NCBI RefSeq assembly: GCF_019396345.1
Contig: NZ_JAHKRM010000035.1
Coordinates: 1 to 64,000, forward strand
Source of the DNA: Nonomuraea guangzhouensis
GTDB taxonomy: Bacteria; Actinomycetota; Actinomycetes; Streptosporangiales; Streptosporangiaceae
Direction: 5' to 3'
DNA length: 64,000 nt
This document shows, piece by piece, positions 34,099 through 42,775 of this stretch (position 1 is its first letter; each line of letters starts with the position of its first letter). The translations under genes and the position numbers were made by a program. The notes below the pieces were generated by a model that had not been told where the DNA came from, searched no databases, and was given only the letters and a program-made list of their open reading frames with translations.

Positions 34099-34658
34099 AC
34101 CAGCTTCAGGATCCCGTTCGAGTAGCTCTCCGATTCCCGCAGGGTCAGCATGTGCTTGTCCCGGTCGGCCCGGCCGAACAGGCTCTTCCCGGCACCGAGC
34201 AGCACGGGAAAGACAAGCAGGTTGTACTGGTCGATCAGCCCCGCGTCCGACAGCCGCCGGGCCAGCTCCGCGCTCCCGTGGATGAAGATCGCACCGCCCT
34301 CACCCTCCTTGAGCGCCGCGACGTCCTCGGTCGAGCGCAGGATCGTGGTCGGCCCCCATCCGTCGACGATGGCGTCGTCGGACAGCGTGGTCGACACCAC
34401 ATACTTGGGCAGTTCCTTGTAGTCGGCGTGGTCCTCCGAGCCGGGCCAGCTCGCCGCGAACGCCTCGTAACTGCGACGGCCGAACATCAGCGCCGTCGTG
34501 TCGGTGAGCTCCTCACCCTTGAGCGACCAGGCTTCGGGGACGAACTCGAGGTCCTTGACCACCCACCCGCCGCTGCGGTGTTCTTCCCCCGGCCCGCCGC
34601 CAGGCGAGTCCACGATGCCGTCGAGCGACATGAAACCGGTGTAGACCAAGTTACGCAC
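34080..34658 (-). CDS. Dihydrofolate-reductase-fold (RibD C-terminal-like) protein
   Basis: A 192-aa protein of the YyaP/YwjB type: MRNLVYTGFMSLDGIVDSP (start strand and xSLDG), TALMFGRRSYEAFAASWP, KYVVSTTLSD, GGAIFIHGSAELARRLSDAGLIDQYNLLVFPVLLGAGKSLF. These putative NADPH-dependent reductases are widespread next to small regulators. Start GTG 34658 has a GAGGAG site. It is about 130 bp from the nSTAND gene. Confidence 0.88.
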   Translation of the reverse strand: MRNLVYTGFMSLDGIVDSPGGGPGEEHRSGGWVVKDLEFVPEAWSLKGEELTDTTALMFGRRSYEAFAASWPGSEDHADYKELPKYVVSTTLSDDAIVDGWGPTTILRSTEDVAALKEGEGGAIFIHGSAELARRLSDAGLIDQYNLLVFPVLLGAGKSLFGRADRDKHMLTLRESESYSNGILKLVYDVRR

Positions 34659-34814
34659 TGTGCCGTCTCCTCATGCTCGGACGAGCTGCCGGGTCCAAGT
34701 TAGATCACGGCCGCGGCAGCTGTCTTGAACGGAAACGACAGCGGGTCCAAAACGCGTATCTGAACACCGCCGCGACCAGTTCGGCTCATGGACCAGCCTG
34801 AGGGATCAGCAGGG

Positions 34815-37800
34815 TCACGGGCATATCTCGCGGTACTCCTCCTGCGGCACCACATTCTCCCACTCGACACGGGTGAGGGAGCGGCCGGCGTTGGCGCACG
34901 CTGCGGCCACCGGGTCGGGCGGCGTGCGGACGTTCCACAGCCGCGCGGTCTTGTCGCCCGCCACCGAGGCGACGAGCGTCCCGTCGCGGCTGTAGGCGAG
35001 CGCGCCGATGTACTCGGTGTGACCGGTCATCGGGGAGCCGAGCGGGCGGTAGGTCCGCAGGTCCCACAGTTGCACTTCGCCGTAGCTGTGGCCGGTGACG
35101 AGGGTCTGGCCGTCCGGGCCGAACGCGAGCGCATCCGTCCCACTGCCCGGGATCAGGGCGACGCCGACCGCGCGGCGGCCCGGTACGTCCCACAACTTGA
35201 TGTTGTCGTTGGCGGCTGTGAAGGCCAGCCGCTGCCCGTTGGGGCTGAACGCCAGGACGGTGACCAACCCGAGCGGGGACGTGTCGGACGGGCCCGGGAT
35301 CTCGCGGCGGGTGGCCACGTCGAAGAGGCGTACCCGGTTGTCGGAACCCGAGGTCGCCACGGTCCTGCCGTCGGGGCTGAGCGCCAACGCCGTGATGACG
35401 TCGGTGTGGCCAGGGACGGTGATGCGTGGCCCGATCTCCTGACGGCGCGCCATGTCCCAGAACACGATGGACTTGTCCTGCGCGGCGGCGAGGAGCCTGC
35501 CGTCAGCGCTGATGGCGGCGTTCCGCAGCTTCATTTCATGGGCGATCTCGCGGCGGCTCGCGACGTCCCAGAACCGCAGGCCGTCAAGGCCTTCCGACAG
35601 GAGCGTCCGCCCGTCCGGGGCGAAGGCGAGCCGATCCACCCCACGGCGAGCGGTCTTGGATCTCAGCGGGGGTCCGAGGGGGCGCTGGGTGGCCACGTCC
35701 CATAGCCGGATCGAGGGGTCCTCGTAGTCGGGCGCACCGGCGGCCAGGATCCGTCCGTCAGAGCTCAGCGCGACGGCCCCCAGCGCGGGCATGGAGGTCC
35801 CGACCTGCAGGTGGGTCTGTGGGTCGGCCAGCCGTGCCACGCCGTCCTGGCAGGCGGCGGCGATCAGTTTGCCGTCCGGGCTGAACGCCACGCTCGCGAC
35901 GCTGCCGACACTGTCGGCGAGCAAGGTGAGCTGTCGCCGGCTGATCGTGTCCCACAGGACGGTGCGACCGCTGTCTCCGCCGGTGAGGATGCGGGTGCCG
36001 TCGGGGCTGAAGGCGATCGACTCGTAGCCGGCACGGCGGTCGATGAGCCTGCCCTTCTGCTTGTGCGTGGCCACGTCCCAGAGGCGGCCGGTACGGTCCC
36101 CGCTCACTGTCGCGAGGGTGGTGCCGTCCGGGCTGATGGCGACATCGCCGACGGGTTCGGTGTGTCCGGTGAAGGGGGCGCCGATCTGGCGGGACGTGGC
36201 GGCGTCCCAGAGCCGCGCGGTCTTGTCCTTGCCGGCGGTGGCCAGGGTCTTCCCGTCCCGGGTGTACGTCACCGCGTAGATACTGCTCTGCGGATCCGGT
36301 CCATCGTCCGGGCGGCCCATGGGAGCGCCGCGCGGAAGGTGCGTGGTCGCGTCCCACTGCCGCACGACGCCTTTGAGGTCTCCCGTCGCGATGGTCTTCC
36401 CGTCCGGGCTGTACGCGAACGCCGACACGACCGCCGTGTGCTTCAGGGGCGCACTCACCTCGCGATGGGTGGTCACGTCGTAGAACCGGACGGTGTCGGA
36501 GCACGCCGTGGCCAGCGTACGGCCGTCGGGGCTGAAAGCCAGGTTCACGGTGGAGCACTCGTACTGCGGACGGGTGATCGGGGCGCCGAGCTGGTGCCGC
36601 GACGCCGTGTCCCACAGCCGCGCCGTGCCGTCGTCGCTTCCCGTCGCGATGATCGAGCCATCAGGGCTGAACACCACCGCGTCGAGGCTTTTCTTGTCCC
36701 CGCTGACGTTCCCCCGGCCGGTGCGGGTCGCCGCGGACAGCACGCGGTTGCGGGCCTCGTCGGTGGGCGCGATCCGCCAGGCCGCCACGGCCAGCATCGA
36801 GGCCAGGGAGCTGTTGCCGGAGACCTGGCTCTGCGCCGACAGCTGCCGGGAGCTCGCCAGTCTGCGTTTCTCATCGGCTTCGTTCGCCGCGTTGACGGCG
36901 GCGCCGGCCCCGATGAGGGCGAGCACCGACAGCACCGCGAGGCCGGCCGTGACCAGGCGGCGACGGCGGCTCGCCCGCCGCGCCTCCCGCGTGGACACCG
37001 CGAGGAAGCCCGCCACGGTGGGACCCGGCGGCGGGAAGCTGTCGGCATCGCGGTCCCAGCGCGGCCTGCTGTCCTCGACCGCCAGCAGCCGGGCGCCCCG
37101 GTACAGGAAGGCTTGGTCGCGGTGGTGCTCGACCCACTGCGCGGCATCCTCGACGAGCTGGTCGTATACCGCTTGTGCGGCCATGTCGGGTTCGAGCCAT
37201 TGGCGCAGCGTCGGCCACGCGGTCAGCAGCGCGTCGTGGGCGATCTCAACGCTGTCCTCGTACAGGGTGAGCAGCCGCCGATCGGCGAACGCCGACACCA
37301 ACGCCTCCACCTGACCCCGCCGCTGCGCCGATTGCGCCGACGCCGCCGCGTGAACCTCGGCCAGGCTCACTCGCCGCCGCGCCAGCAGCCCACCCGCGGT
37401 GATCAACGTCATCCGCCGAAACACCCTCAGCGCTGCCTTACGATCCTCCGCTGACAACCGTCCGAGAGCCTCATCGGCTGTGCGCTGTACGGAGTCGCGG
37501 ACCCGGCCGGACTGCTCGTAACCCCGGACGGTTAATCGGCCCCTCTCACGTCGCTCCCAGGTGTTGAGCAGAGCCTGCGACAGAAGGGGCAGGGCCGCGA
37601 CCTCGTAGCGATCGGCCCGGTCGGTGAGCAGCTCGCCCAGGATGGTCTCCACCAGACCGGGCTCGATCTCCAGGCCGACCGCGGCGGCGGGGCCGGTGAT
37701 GGCCAGCCGCAGATCCGACTCCGTCATCGGCTCGACGATCACCTGACCATCCTGGATGGCCCCGGCGAACTGCGGATAGGCCGCACACCGATCCCAGTAA

Positions 37801-38429
37801 TCCGCACGTACACCGAGAATCACACCGGCGCCCCGTGGCCCGGCGGTCAAGGCGTGCAGCACGTTCACGAACGCCTGACGCTCCTGCTCCTCGGACACCA
37901 GCGTGAACAGATCCTCGAACTGATCGACGACCAGGACAAGACGCCCGTCCGACGGCAGCTCCCGCGACATCGCCGCCCGCGGATCGTCCCGCAGCCGCTC
38001 GTACACCGTCTCGACAGAGCCGCCGAACGTCTGCGTCCATGCTTCGGCAAGTGCTCGAAGGGGCGTCGCGGTCGGTGTGATGAGCAGACACGGCCAGTGC
38101 TTCGATCCGGCGACCGGCAGCCTCCCCTCCGCCAGCGCCGGCAGCAGCCCCGCCCGCAGCAGCGACGACTTGCCCACCCCCGAGGCGCCCGATACCAGCA
38201 GAACGTCCCCCTGCTCGGCCAGACGCCGCCCCAGGCGATCAAGAAGGTTGCGCGTCGCCCGCGCCCGCCCGAAGAAGAGCTCGGTTCTGTCCGTGTCGAA
38301 CGGTGCGAGGCCTTGGTACGGGCACGCGTCGGACGGAGATGGCGGGACACTGAGCGGGAGGCCCATCGGCGCCTGTGCGTGCGGCCGTCGGCGGCCGTCT
38401 CCCTGACCCATGGCTGTCATTCTGGTCAA
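34815..38429 (-). CDS. nSTAND1-type NTPase with membrane helix and 14 WD40 repeats
   Basis: A 1204-aa protein (starts at 38420 and 38411 are also possible). After CPYQGLAPFDTDRTELFFGR, a Walker A GASGVGKSS (81-89) and Walker B RLVLVVDQFEDLF define the nSTAND1 NTPase. A helical arm follows, then a single TM (LVTAGLAVLSVLALIGAGAAVNAA), then about 14 WD40 repeats (FSPDG ... ARLWD), enough for two seven-bladed propellers. The C-terminus CANAGRSLTRVEWENVVPQEEYREICP is typical. Such proteins are actinomycete signalling hubs, some in conflict systems; no effector domain is fused here. Confidence 0.92.
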   Translation of the reverse strand: MTRMTAMGQGDGRRRPHAQAPMGLPLSVPPSPSDACPYQGLAPFDTDRTELFFGRARATRNLLDRLGRRLAEQGDVLLVSGASGVGKSSLLRAGLLPALAEGRLPVAGSKHWPCLLITPTATPLRALAEAWTQTFGGSVETVYERLRDDPRAAMSRELPSDGRLVLVVDQFEDLFTLVSEEQERQAFVNVLHALTAGPRGAGVILGVRADYWDRCAAYPQFAGAIQDGQVIVEPMTESDLRLAITGPAAAVGLEIEPGLVETILGELLTDRADRYEVAALPLLSQALLNTWERRERGRLTVRGYEQSGRVRDSVQRTADEALGRLSAEDRKAALRVFRRMTLITAGGLLARRRVSLAEVHAAASAQSAQRRGQVEALVSAFADRRLLTLYEDSVEIAHDALLTAWPTLRQWLEPDMAAQAVYDQLVEDAAQWVEHHRDQAFLYRGARLLAVEDSRPRWDRDADSFPPPGPTVAGFLAVSTREARRASRRRRLVTAGLAVLSVLALIGAGAAVNAANEADEKRRLASSRQLSAQSQVSGNSSLASMLAVAAWRIAPTDEARNRVLSAATRTGRGNVSGDKKSLDAVVFSPDGSIIATGSDDGTARLWDTASRHQLGAPITRPQYECSTVNLAFSPDGRTLATACSDTVRFYDVTTHREVSAPLKHTAVVSAFAYSPDGKTIATGDLKGVVRQWDATTHLPRGAPMGRPDDGPDPQSSIYAVTYTRDGKTLATAGKDKTARLWDAATSRQIGAPFTGHTEPVGDVAISPDGTTLATVSGDRTGRLWDVATHKQKGRLIDRRAGYESIAFSPDGTRILTGGDSGRTVLWDTISRRQLTLLADSVGSVASVAFSPDGKLIAAACQDGVARLADPQTHLQVGTSMPALGAVALSSDGRILAAGAPDYEDPSIRLWDVATQRPLGPPLRSKTARRGVDRLAFAPDGRTLLSEGLDGLRFWDVASRREIAHEMKLRNAAISADGRLLAAAQDKSIVFWDMARRQEIGPRITVPGHTDVITALALSPDGRTVATSGSDNRVRLFDVATRREIPGPSDTSPLGLVTVLAFSPNGQRLAFTAANDNIKLWDVPGRRAVGVALIPGSGTDALAFGPDGQTLVTGHSYGEVQLWDLRTYRPLGSPMTGHTEYIGALAYSRDGTLVASVAGDKTARLWNVRTPPDPVAAACANAGRSLTRVEWENVVPQEEYREICP

Positions 38430-38525
38430 TTGCCGCGAAGCTGATCAAACGCAATCGACTCCCGCCTACGACAGAAGTGACTGATGGGAACAAAGTGAGA
38501 CATTGGGCATGGCACCATTTCTGGA

Positions 38526-39314
38526 GTGAATGAGGTCAAGCAGGTGCCTCGGGGTGGGGATCGGCTGATCCGTGCGTCGATGACGATTGTGGTGCTGGCG
38601 GTCGCGGCGGTGGCCGCGTGGGTGTCGTACTGGCATGCGGTGGCGGTGATCGAGAGGTACGGCGCCGAGGACGACTTGTCGGCGCATCTGGTCCCGGCGA
38701 CGGTCGACGGAATGATCTACGCCTCCTCGATGGTGCTGCTGTGGTGTGCCCGCTACCGCCTGGCTGTGCCGGCACTGGCCCGCTGGGCGCTGGCGCTGGG
38801 AGTCGCCGCGACGCTGGCGGCGAACATCTTGCATGGGGTCGAGCGGGGACCCGTGGCCGCGGCGCTGGCCGCGTGGCCGGCGATCGCGTTGGTGATCTCC
38901 TACGAGTTGATCATGTGGGTGGTCCGGTCGGGTCGCGAGATCGCCGATCGCGCGCACGACTCAGGGCAGCCGGAGCGAGCGCTCGCCGAGCCCGCGGACC
39001 CGAGCCTCGCCTCAGACCAAGTGCAGCAGGAGCCGGCGGTGCACGCCACGCCGCCGGTCGTCCAAGGTGAGCTGACGCGGGAAACCGGTGAGCGCCGGTC
39101 GGCGTCCGCCGAGCCCGAACCGGCGGTTACAGAGGCAGGCCAAGAGACGGGCGAGGCTCGGGAGGACAGCGACCGGCGAGCCCAGGTGGCGGCCCTGCTC
39201 GCTCAGGATCCGAAGATGACCGGGACCGCGCTCGCCCGAGCGCTCGGGGTGCACGAGTCCACCGGGCGCAAATACCGCCGCGAAGCACTCAATGGCCACA
39301 ACCGTTCTGCATAG
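38526..39314 (+). CDS. DUF2637 membrane protein (plasmid-transfer SpdB-like)
   Basis: A 262-aa protein with the DUF2637 core: four TM helices within residues 15-145 (IVVLAVAAVAAWVSYWHAVAVIERYG, ATVDGMIYASSMVLLWCARYR, LGVAATLAANILHG). A variable acidic/Pro linker follows, then a C-terminal HTH-like segment (RRAQVAALLAQDPKMTGTALARALGVHESTGRKYRREAL). The family is linked to spread functions of conjugative actinomycete plasmids and ICEs, but no transfer genes are nearby. A damaged copy of its tail lies at 14191-14268. Confidence 0.85.
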   Translation: MNEVKQVPRGGDRLIRASMTIVVLAVAAVAAWVSYWHAVAVIERYGAEDDLSAHLVPATVDGMIYASSMVLLWCARYRLAVPALARWALALGVAATLAANILHGVERGPVAAALAAWPAIALVISYELIMWVVRSGREIADRAHDSGQPERALAEPADPSLASDQVQQEPAVHATPPVVQGELTRETGERRSASAEPEPAVTEAGQETGEAREDSDRRAQVAALLAQDPKMTGTALARALGVHESTGRKYRREALNGHNRSA

Positions 39315-39332
39315 CGCTGGTCGGCTCGAGCG

Positions 39333-40277
39333 CTACTTCAGGTCGAAGGCAGGCGGGATGGAGGGGTTGATGACGAAGGTGGCGCCCCAGCCGAGCGCGA
39401 AGGCCAGGGCCGCGCAGCCGATCTGGGCGAGGGCTGTGGGGGTGGGCACGAAAGGCAGGTCTCCGAGGTCGCCGAGGGCCGCCGCGGGCAGGAACAGCAG
39501 CAGCGCGGCTCGTCGCCCCACGGCGGATCGGCACGCGTACCCGGCCGCCAGCGCCACCACGACGAGCCATGGCACTGGCTTCCAGATCACGATGTCGTGG
39601 TAGGCGATCACATCCACCCAGCGCACTATGGCCTTGCTGGCGGTCAGTCCTATCAGCGCGAGCGGACCCCACAGCAGGAAGGCACGCCAGGGGATGAGCG
39701 TGATCGCACGGTGCGCCGAGGGGGCGAAAGCGATGATGATCGCGGTCACCTCGGCCAGCAGGACGGGGCCGTGATTCGGGAACAGCAGCGTGTCCAGATC
39801 CAGCAGGCGCGGGTGGCCGGCCTGGAACAGCACGAACGCGACCGTGCCGAGCACGGCGATCCACCGGCGGCGGAGCAGCAGGGCCAGCACAGGCAAGGCC
39901 GCGACGACGACAGGCTCGGTCGGGAGCAGCGTCCAGGTCAGTCGCTCCCAAGCGGTGCCGTAGCCGTTGTTCAAGGTCTCGGCGGCCTGCAGCAGACGGA
40001 GCGCCAGCGCGCCGGTCAGCATCAGGAACGGCCACAGCGCGACGGCGAGGGCCAGCCCGTCACGCCAAGCGGGTGCGGAGACCGGGCCGAAGGTCCGCCG
40101 GCCGTGTACGCGTAGCGCGCCCCACAGCAGGTCGGCCGCGTCTGCCGGGTATGGACGGGTCTGGCCGGGCTGTGCCCCGGCCAGTAACACGCTGATCATC
40201 TCTTCCTCGTGCCGTGCCCGGTGGTCGCGCGGGTAGCAGGCCAGGAGGCGGCGGTAGCGGGCTTCGAGCGGGCTCAT
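39333..40277 (-). CDS. Multi-pass membrane protein co-transcribed with a PadR regulator
   Basis: A 314-aa protein. The start MSPLEARYRRLLACYPRDHRARHEEEMISVLLAGA is the standard cytosolic head of membrane proteins paired with PadR genes. It is followed by about eight TM helices. ATG 40277 overlaps the PadR stop (ATGA). Function unknown; probably under PadR control. Confidence 0.85.
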   Translation of the reverse strand: MSPLEARYRRLLACYPRDHRARHEEEMISVLLAGAQPGQTRPYPADAADLLWGALRVHGRRTFGPVSAPAWRDGLALAVALWPFLMLTGALALRLLQAAETLNNGYGTAWERLTWTLLPTEPVVVAALPVLALLLRRRWIAVLGTVAFVLFQAGHPRLLDLDTLLFPNHGPVLLAEVTAIIIAFAPSAHRAITLIPWRAFLLWGPLALIGLTASKAIVRWVDVIAYHDIVIWKPVPWLVVVALAAGYACRSAVGRRAALLLFLPAAALGDLGDLPFVPTPTALAQIGCAALAFALGWGATFVINPSIPPAFDLK

Positions 40278-40606
40278 GCCATGCCTCCCGAGCCGGCGGC
40301 ACGCAGGCGCGCGGTGGCCGCTCGCGCGTGCCGGCTCATCCGCTCGGCCTCCGCCGCCAGCCTGGCCGTGCCGTCGCCGGTCAGCCGGTAGTAGCGCCGG
40401 ATCCTGCCGTCCACGATCTCCTCCCGGTCCTCGGCGATGAGCCCTTCCGCCTGGAGGCGGTCGAAAGCGGCGTACAGGGTGCCGGCGCGTAGGCGGACCT
40501 GGCCGTCGGAGATACGTGCTACGTCGGTGATGACGCCGTACCCATGCTGTGGACCGGCAGCTAGCGCGGTCAGGATCAGGAAGCTGGGTTCCTGCATCTG
40601 CCTCAT
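40274..40606 (-). CDS. PadR-family transcriptional regulator
   Basis: A 110-aa protein from ATG 40606: EPSFLILTALAAGPQHGYGVITDVARISDGQVRLRAGTLYAAFDRLQAEGLI is the PadR winged helix, followed by the dimerisation helix. A TATATT box lies 6 bases before the ATG inside a GATCA...TGATC dyad, consistent with a leaderless autoregulated promoter. Operon with the membrane protein gene. Confidence 0.9.
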   Translation of the reverse strand: MRQMQEPSFLILTALAAGPQHGYGVITDVARISDGQVRLRAGTLYAAFDRLQAEGLIAEDREEIVDGRIRRYYRLTGDGTARLAAEAERMSRHARAATARLRAAGSGGMA

Positions 40607-40608
40607 GT

Positions 40609-40626
40609 GATCAATATATACTGATC
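40609..40626 (-). promoter_or_regulatory. Promoter/operator of the PadR operon
   Basis: GATCA-N8-TGATC dyad enclosing ATATATAC; on the minus strand the -10 box TATATT is 6 bases from the PadR ATG. Dyads of this size over the -10 are typical PadR autoregulation sites. Confidence 0.6.
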
Positions 40627-40701
40627 GTCTACCTATGCCAGAAGAACCGGCTATCTTCTCGGCCAGCGTGATCGTCTCGATCGACTGTAAGACTGACCCG
40701 C

Positions 40702-40732
40702 CTTTGGCCATTACCTGATGTAAGGGCCAAAG
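40702..40732 (+). promoter_or_regulatory. Dyad in the 5' region of the ECF sigma gene
   Basis: CTTTGGCC and GGCCAAAG enclose a nested TTAC/GTAA pair, directly before the AAGGAG ribosome site of the sigma gene. It may be an operator or an RNA hairpin that affects translation. Confidence 0.45.
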
Positions 40733-40743
40733 AAGGAGCCTGT

Positions 40744-41274
40744 GTGCTGAATGACGAGGAGTTCGCCGCTCTGTTCGATGCGTACCGCCCCCGGGTGTAC
40801 GCGTACGCGGTGAGCAGATGTGGTCGCCGGCTGGCCGAGGAGGTGGTCAGCGAGACGTTCGTGGTCGTGTGGCGACGGCGGGACGTCATCCCGGCCAAGG
40901 CGCCTTTGCCCTGGCTGCTGGGTGTGGCGCACAACGTGATCCGCGAGCTCTATCGCGACGAGCTCCGGCGGGCGGCGCTGGACGAGGCGCTGCGCGTCTG
41001 GACCGAGGAACTGGAGGGAGACGTGGCCGACCAGGTGGCCGAGCGGGCCACCGCGATGAAAGCCCTGTCCACGTTGAGCGACGCGGACAAAGAGGTGCTG
41101 ACCTTGGTCGCCTGGCACGGGCTGACCTCGGCGCAGGCGGCCGAGGTGGTGGGAAGTTCGCGATCGGCGTTCTTCGTCCGGTTGCATCGGGCCCGTCGGC
41201 GGCTGGAGGCCGCCATGAACAACGTGACGGCGGCCGGCCCCCGGCCCGCATTCATCCCGGAGGAGGAGAAGTGA
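40744..41274 (+). CDS. ECF-type RNA polymerase sigma factor
   Basis: A 176-aa protein with sigma region 2 (FAALFDAYRPRVYAYAVSRCGRRLAEEVVSETFVVVWRRRDVIP...PLPWLLGVAHNVIRE) and region 4 (LSTLSDADKEVLTLVAWHGLTSAQAAEVVGSSRSAFFVRLHRARRRL). The GTG start has AAGGAG 9 bases upstream. Its stop overlaps the next gene (GTGA). In actinomycetes this class is usually encoded with a CU044_5270-type membrane protein, here too, which may act as its modulator. Confidence 0.92.
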   Translation: MLNDEEFAALFDAYRPRVYAYAVSRCGRRLAEEVVSETFVVVWRRRDVIPAKAPLPWLLGVAHNVIRELYRDELRRAALDEALRVWTEELEGDVADQVAERATAMKALSTLSDADKEVLTLVAWHGLTSAQAAEVVGSSRSAFFVRLHRARRRLEAAMNNVTAAGPRPAFIPEEEK

Positions 41275-42434
41275 AGCGGAAGAACGCGCTCGATCTGCTG
41301 GCGGCGGCCCGGCCCGCCGACCTCGACCTGCCGGGGTCGCCCCAGACGATGGAGGAGCTGCCCACGCCGGTGCGACGGGGCCGCGCTCGGTGGGTCGGGG
41401 CGGTCGCCGCGTCGCTGGCCACGGCCTCCGTGATCGGGGCGCTGGCCCTCCCCCGCCTGCTCGATCCCGGTGTATCCACGGGGCACATGGCTACCCATTC
41501 CGCCGGGAACGCGCTGGACACGGCGGCCCGGAACGCGGCCGCGCAGCGGCAGACGCCCGGGCGGTTCTGGCACACCGAGGGCCTGATCCTGGGTGAGGAG
41601 GTCATCGGTGCACCGGACAACCGGTACCGGATCAAGACCCGGGTCCAGACCGGCCGCTGGGTCCCGCGCGACCCGGCGACGCGGACCGTGTTCACCGAAC
41701 GCGGCCTGCCCACCGTGCCGGCGTCCGGACAAGAGGAGCAGGCGTGGCGGCGAGCAGGGAAGCCCAAGCTGTGCGGCAACGACACCGACTGCAAGAACGA
41801 CACGGCTCCGCTCGGACGCACGAGGTTCATGTTCATGCCCGGCACCTGGCCCTACGGAGATCAAGGGCTCACACTTCCCGCCGCTGAGCTGCTCGATCTG
41901 CCTCAGGAACCGGACGCGCTGCGCGAACGCCTGCTGGCGTTCTGGCCCGCCTACAGCGAGTCCATGAAGGACTGGCCGTCACCGCCCCCGGGGAGCTCGC
42001 TGCCCACGAAGGACTCCTGGCTCCGCGGCATCTCCCTGGACCTGCTCCAGCACGCCCCGATCTCAGCGGGCACCCGCGGGGCCCTCTACCGGATGGTGGC
42101 GAACCTGCCGGGCACCCGCGCCCTCGGCCAGATCGCCGACGCCGAGGGACGCCTTGGGATCGGCATCGGATGGACCCAGGCTGTGGGGGACGGACAGAGC
42201 GAGCAGCAACTCATCGTGGAGGAATCCAGCGGCCGGCTGCTCGCGTTGCAGAGCGTCGTCGTGAAGCCCTGGTCGCGGGACCCGGCGGGCAGCGAAGGGG
42301 CCGCGGGCCTGCCCGCGGGAACCGTCTACGACGCACTCGTCTACCAGCGAGCCGCCTGGACCAACACCCCCGCCCGGCTTCCCGAGGGGTGCTCTGGCGC
42401 CGTTCAGACCGACCGGATGGAGTGCGTCGGCTGA
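41271..42434 (+). CDS. CU044_5270-family membrane-anchored protein
   Basis: A 387-aa protein from GTG 41271. The cytosolic N-terminus (KRKNALDLLAAARPADLDLPGSP) is followed by one TM at about 42-62 and a long extracytoplasmic part with CGNDTDCKNDT, RGALYRMVANLPGTRALG and RLGIGIGW, features of the CU044_5270 family. These are encoded with ECF sigma factors and could serve as anti-sigma or sensing partners; this is not proven. Confidence 0.88.
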   Translation: MKRKNALDLLAAARPADLDLPGSPQTMEELPTPVRRGRARWVGAVAASLATASVIGALALPRLLDPGVSTGHMATHSAGNALDTAARNAAAQRQTPGRFWHTEGLILGEEVIGAPDNRYRIKTRVQTGRWVPRDPATRTVFTERGLPTVPASGQEEQAWRRAGKPKLCGNDTDCKNDTAPLGRTRFMFMPGTWPYGDQGLTLPAAELLDLPQEPDALRERLLAFWPAYSESMKDWPSPPPGSSLPTKDSWLRGISLDLLQHAPISAGTRGALYRMVANLPGTRALGQIADAEGRLGIGIGWTQAVGDGQSEQQLIVEESSGRLLALQSVVVKPWSRDPAGSEGAAGLPAGTVYDALVYQRAAWTNTPARLPEGCSGAVQTDRMECVG

Positions 42435-42488
42435 GAGCCGCGGCCTGCCACGGCGTTGCCGGCCTTCGTCGCCGAACTGCTCGGCCGG

Positions 42489-42644
42489 TCAGTCGGCAGT
42501 TGGGTAGGGCAGCAGGCTCGTGTCGGTCTTCTCCCAGGCCGCTTTCAGCTCCGCGAGCAGTCCCGGCCGGTCGGCGGCGAGGTCGGCCTGCTCGCGGGAG
42601 TCCCGCGTGAGGTTGAACAGATAGTCCGTGCCGTCGGCGGCCAC
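42489..42644 (-). pseudogene. Arylsulfatase C-terminal fragment
   Basis: Fifty-one residues in one minus-strand frame (DYLFNLTRDSREQADLAADR...LAELKAAWEKTDTSLLPYP) match the last strand and helix of sulfatases (LFNLxxDPxExxDLA...). No upstream catalytic region is present, so the gene has been lost except for its tail. Confidence 0.65.
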
Positions 42645-42721
42645 GCGCCGCCGCCCTGACCGCTTCCGTCGGGGCGGCGCCGCTCTTTTCGCGCGGACCG
42701 GAAGCCGCTACGCTGATCACG

Positions 42722-42775
42722 ATGAATACCTCCTGCATCAGATTGGGGGCCCCGTTCACGCAAGGTGAGTGCTGA
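42722..42775 (+). CDS. 17-aa leader peptide coupled to the MoxR/vWA operon
   Basis: ATG 42722 opens a short frame (MNTSCIRLGAPFTQGEC) whose TGA (42773-42775) overlaps the ATG of the next gene. TACGCT lies 7 bases before the ATG, so the mRNA probably starts on it. Arrangement suggests translational coupling or attenuation; the peptide itself matches nothing I know. Confidence 0.4.
   Translation: MNTSCIRLGAPFTQGEC

Noticed and set aside
35811..37454. Open 547-codon frame on the plus strand opposite the WD40 nSTAND gene
   Set aside because: It is the mirror of a GC-rich WD40 gene, has Arg/Gly/Val-rich non-protein-like composition and no ribosome site.
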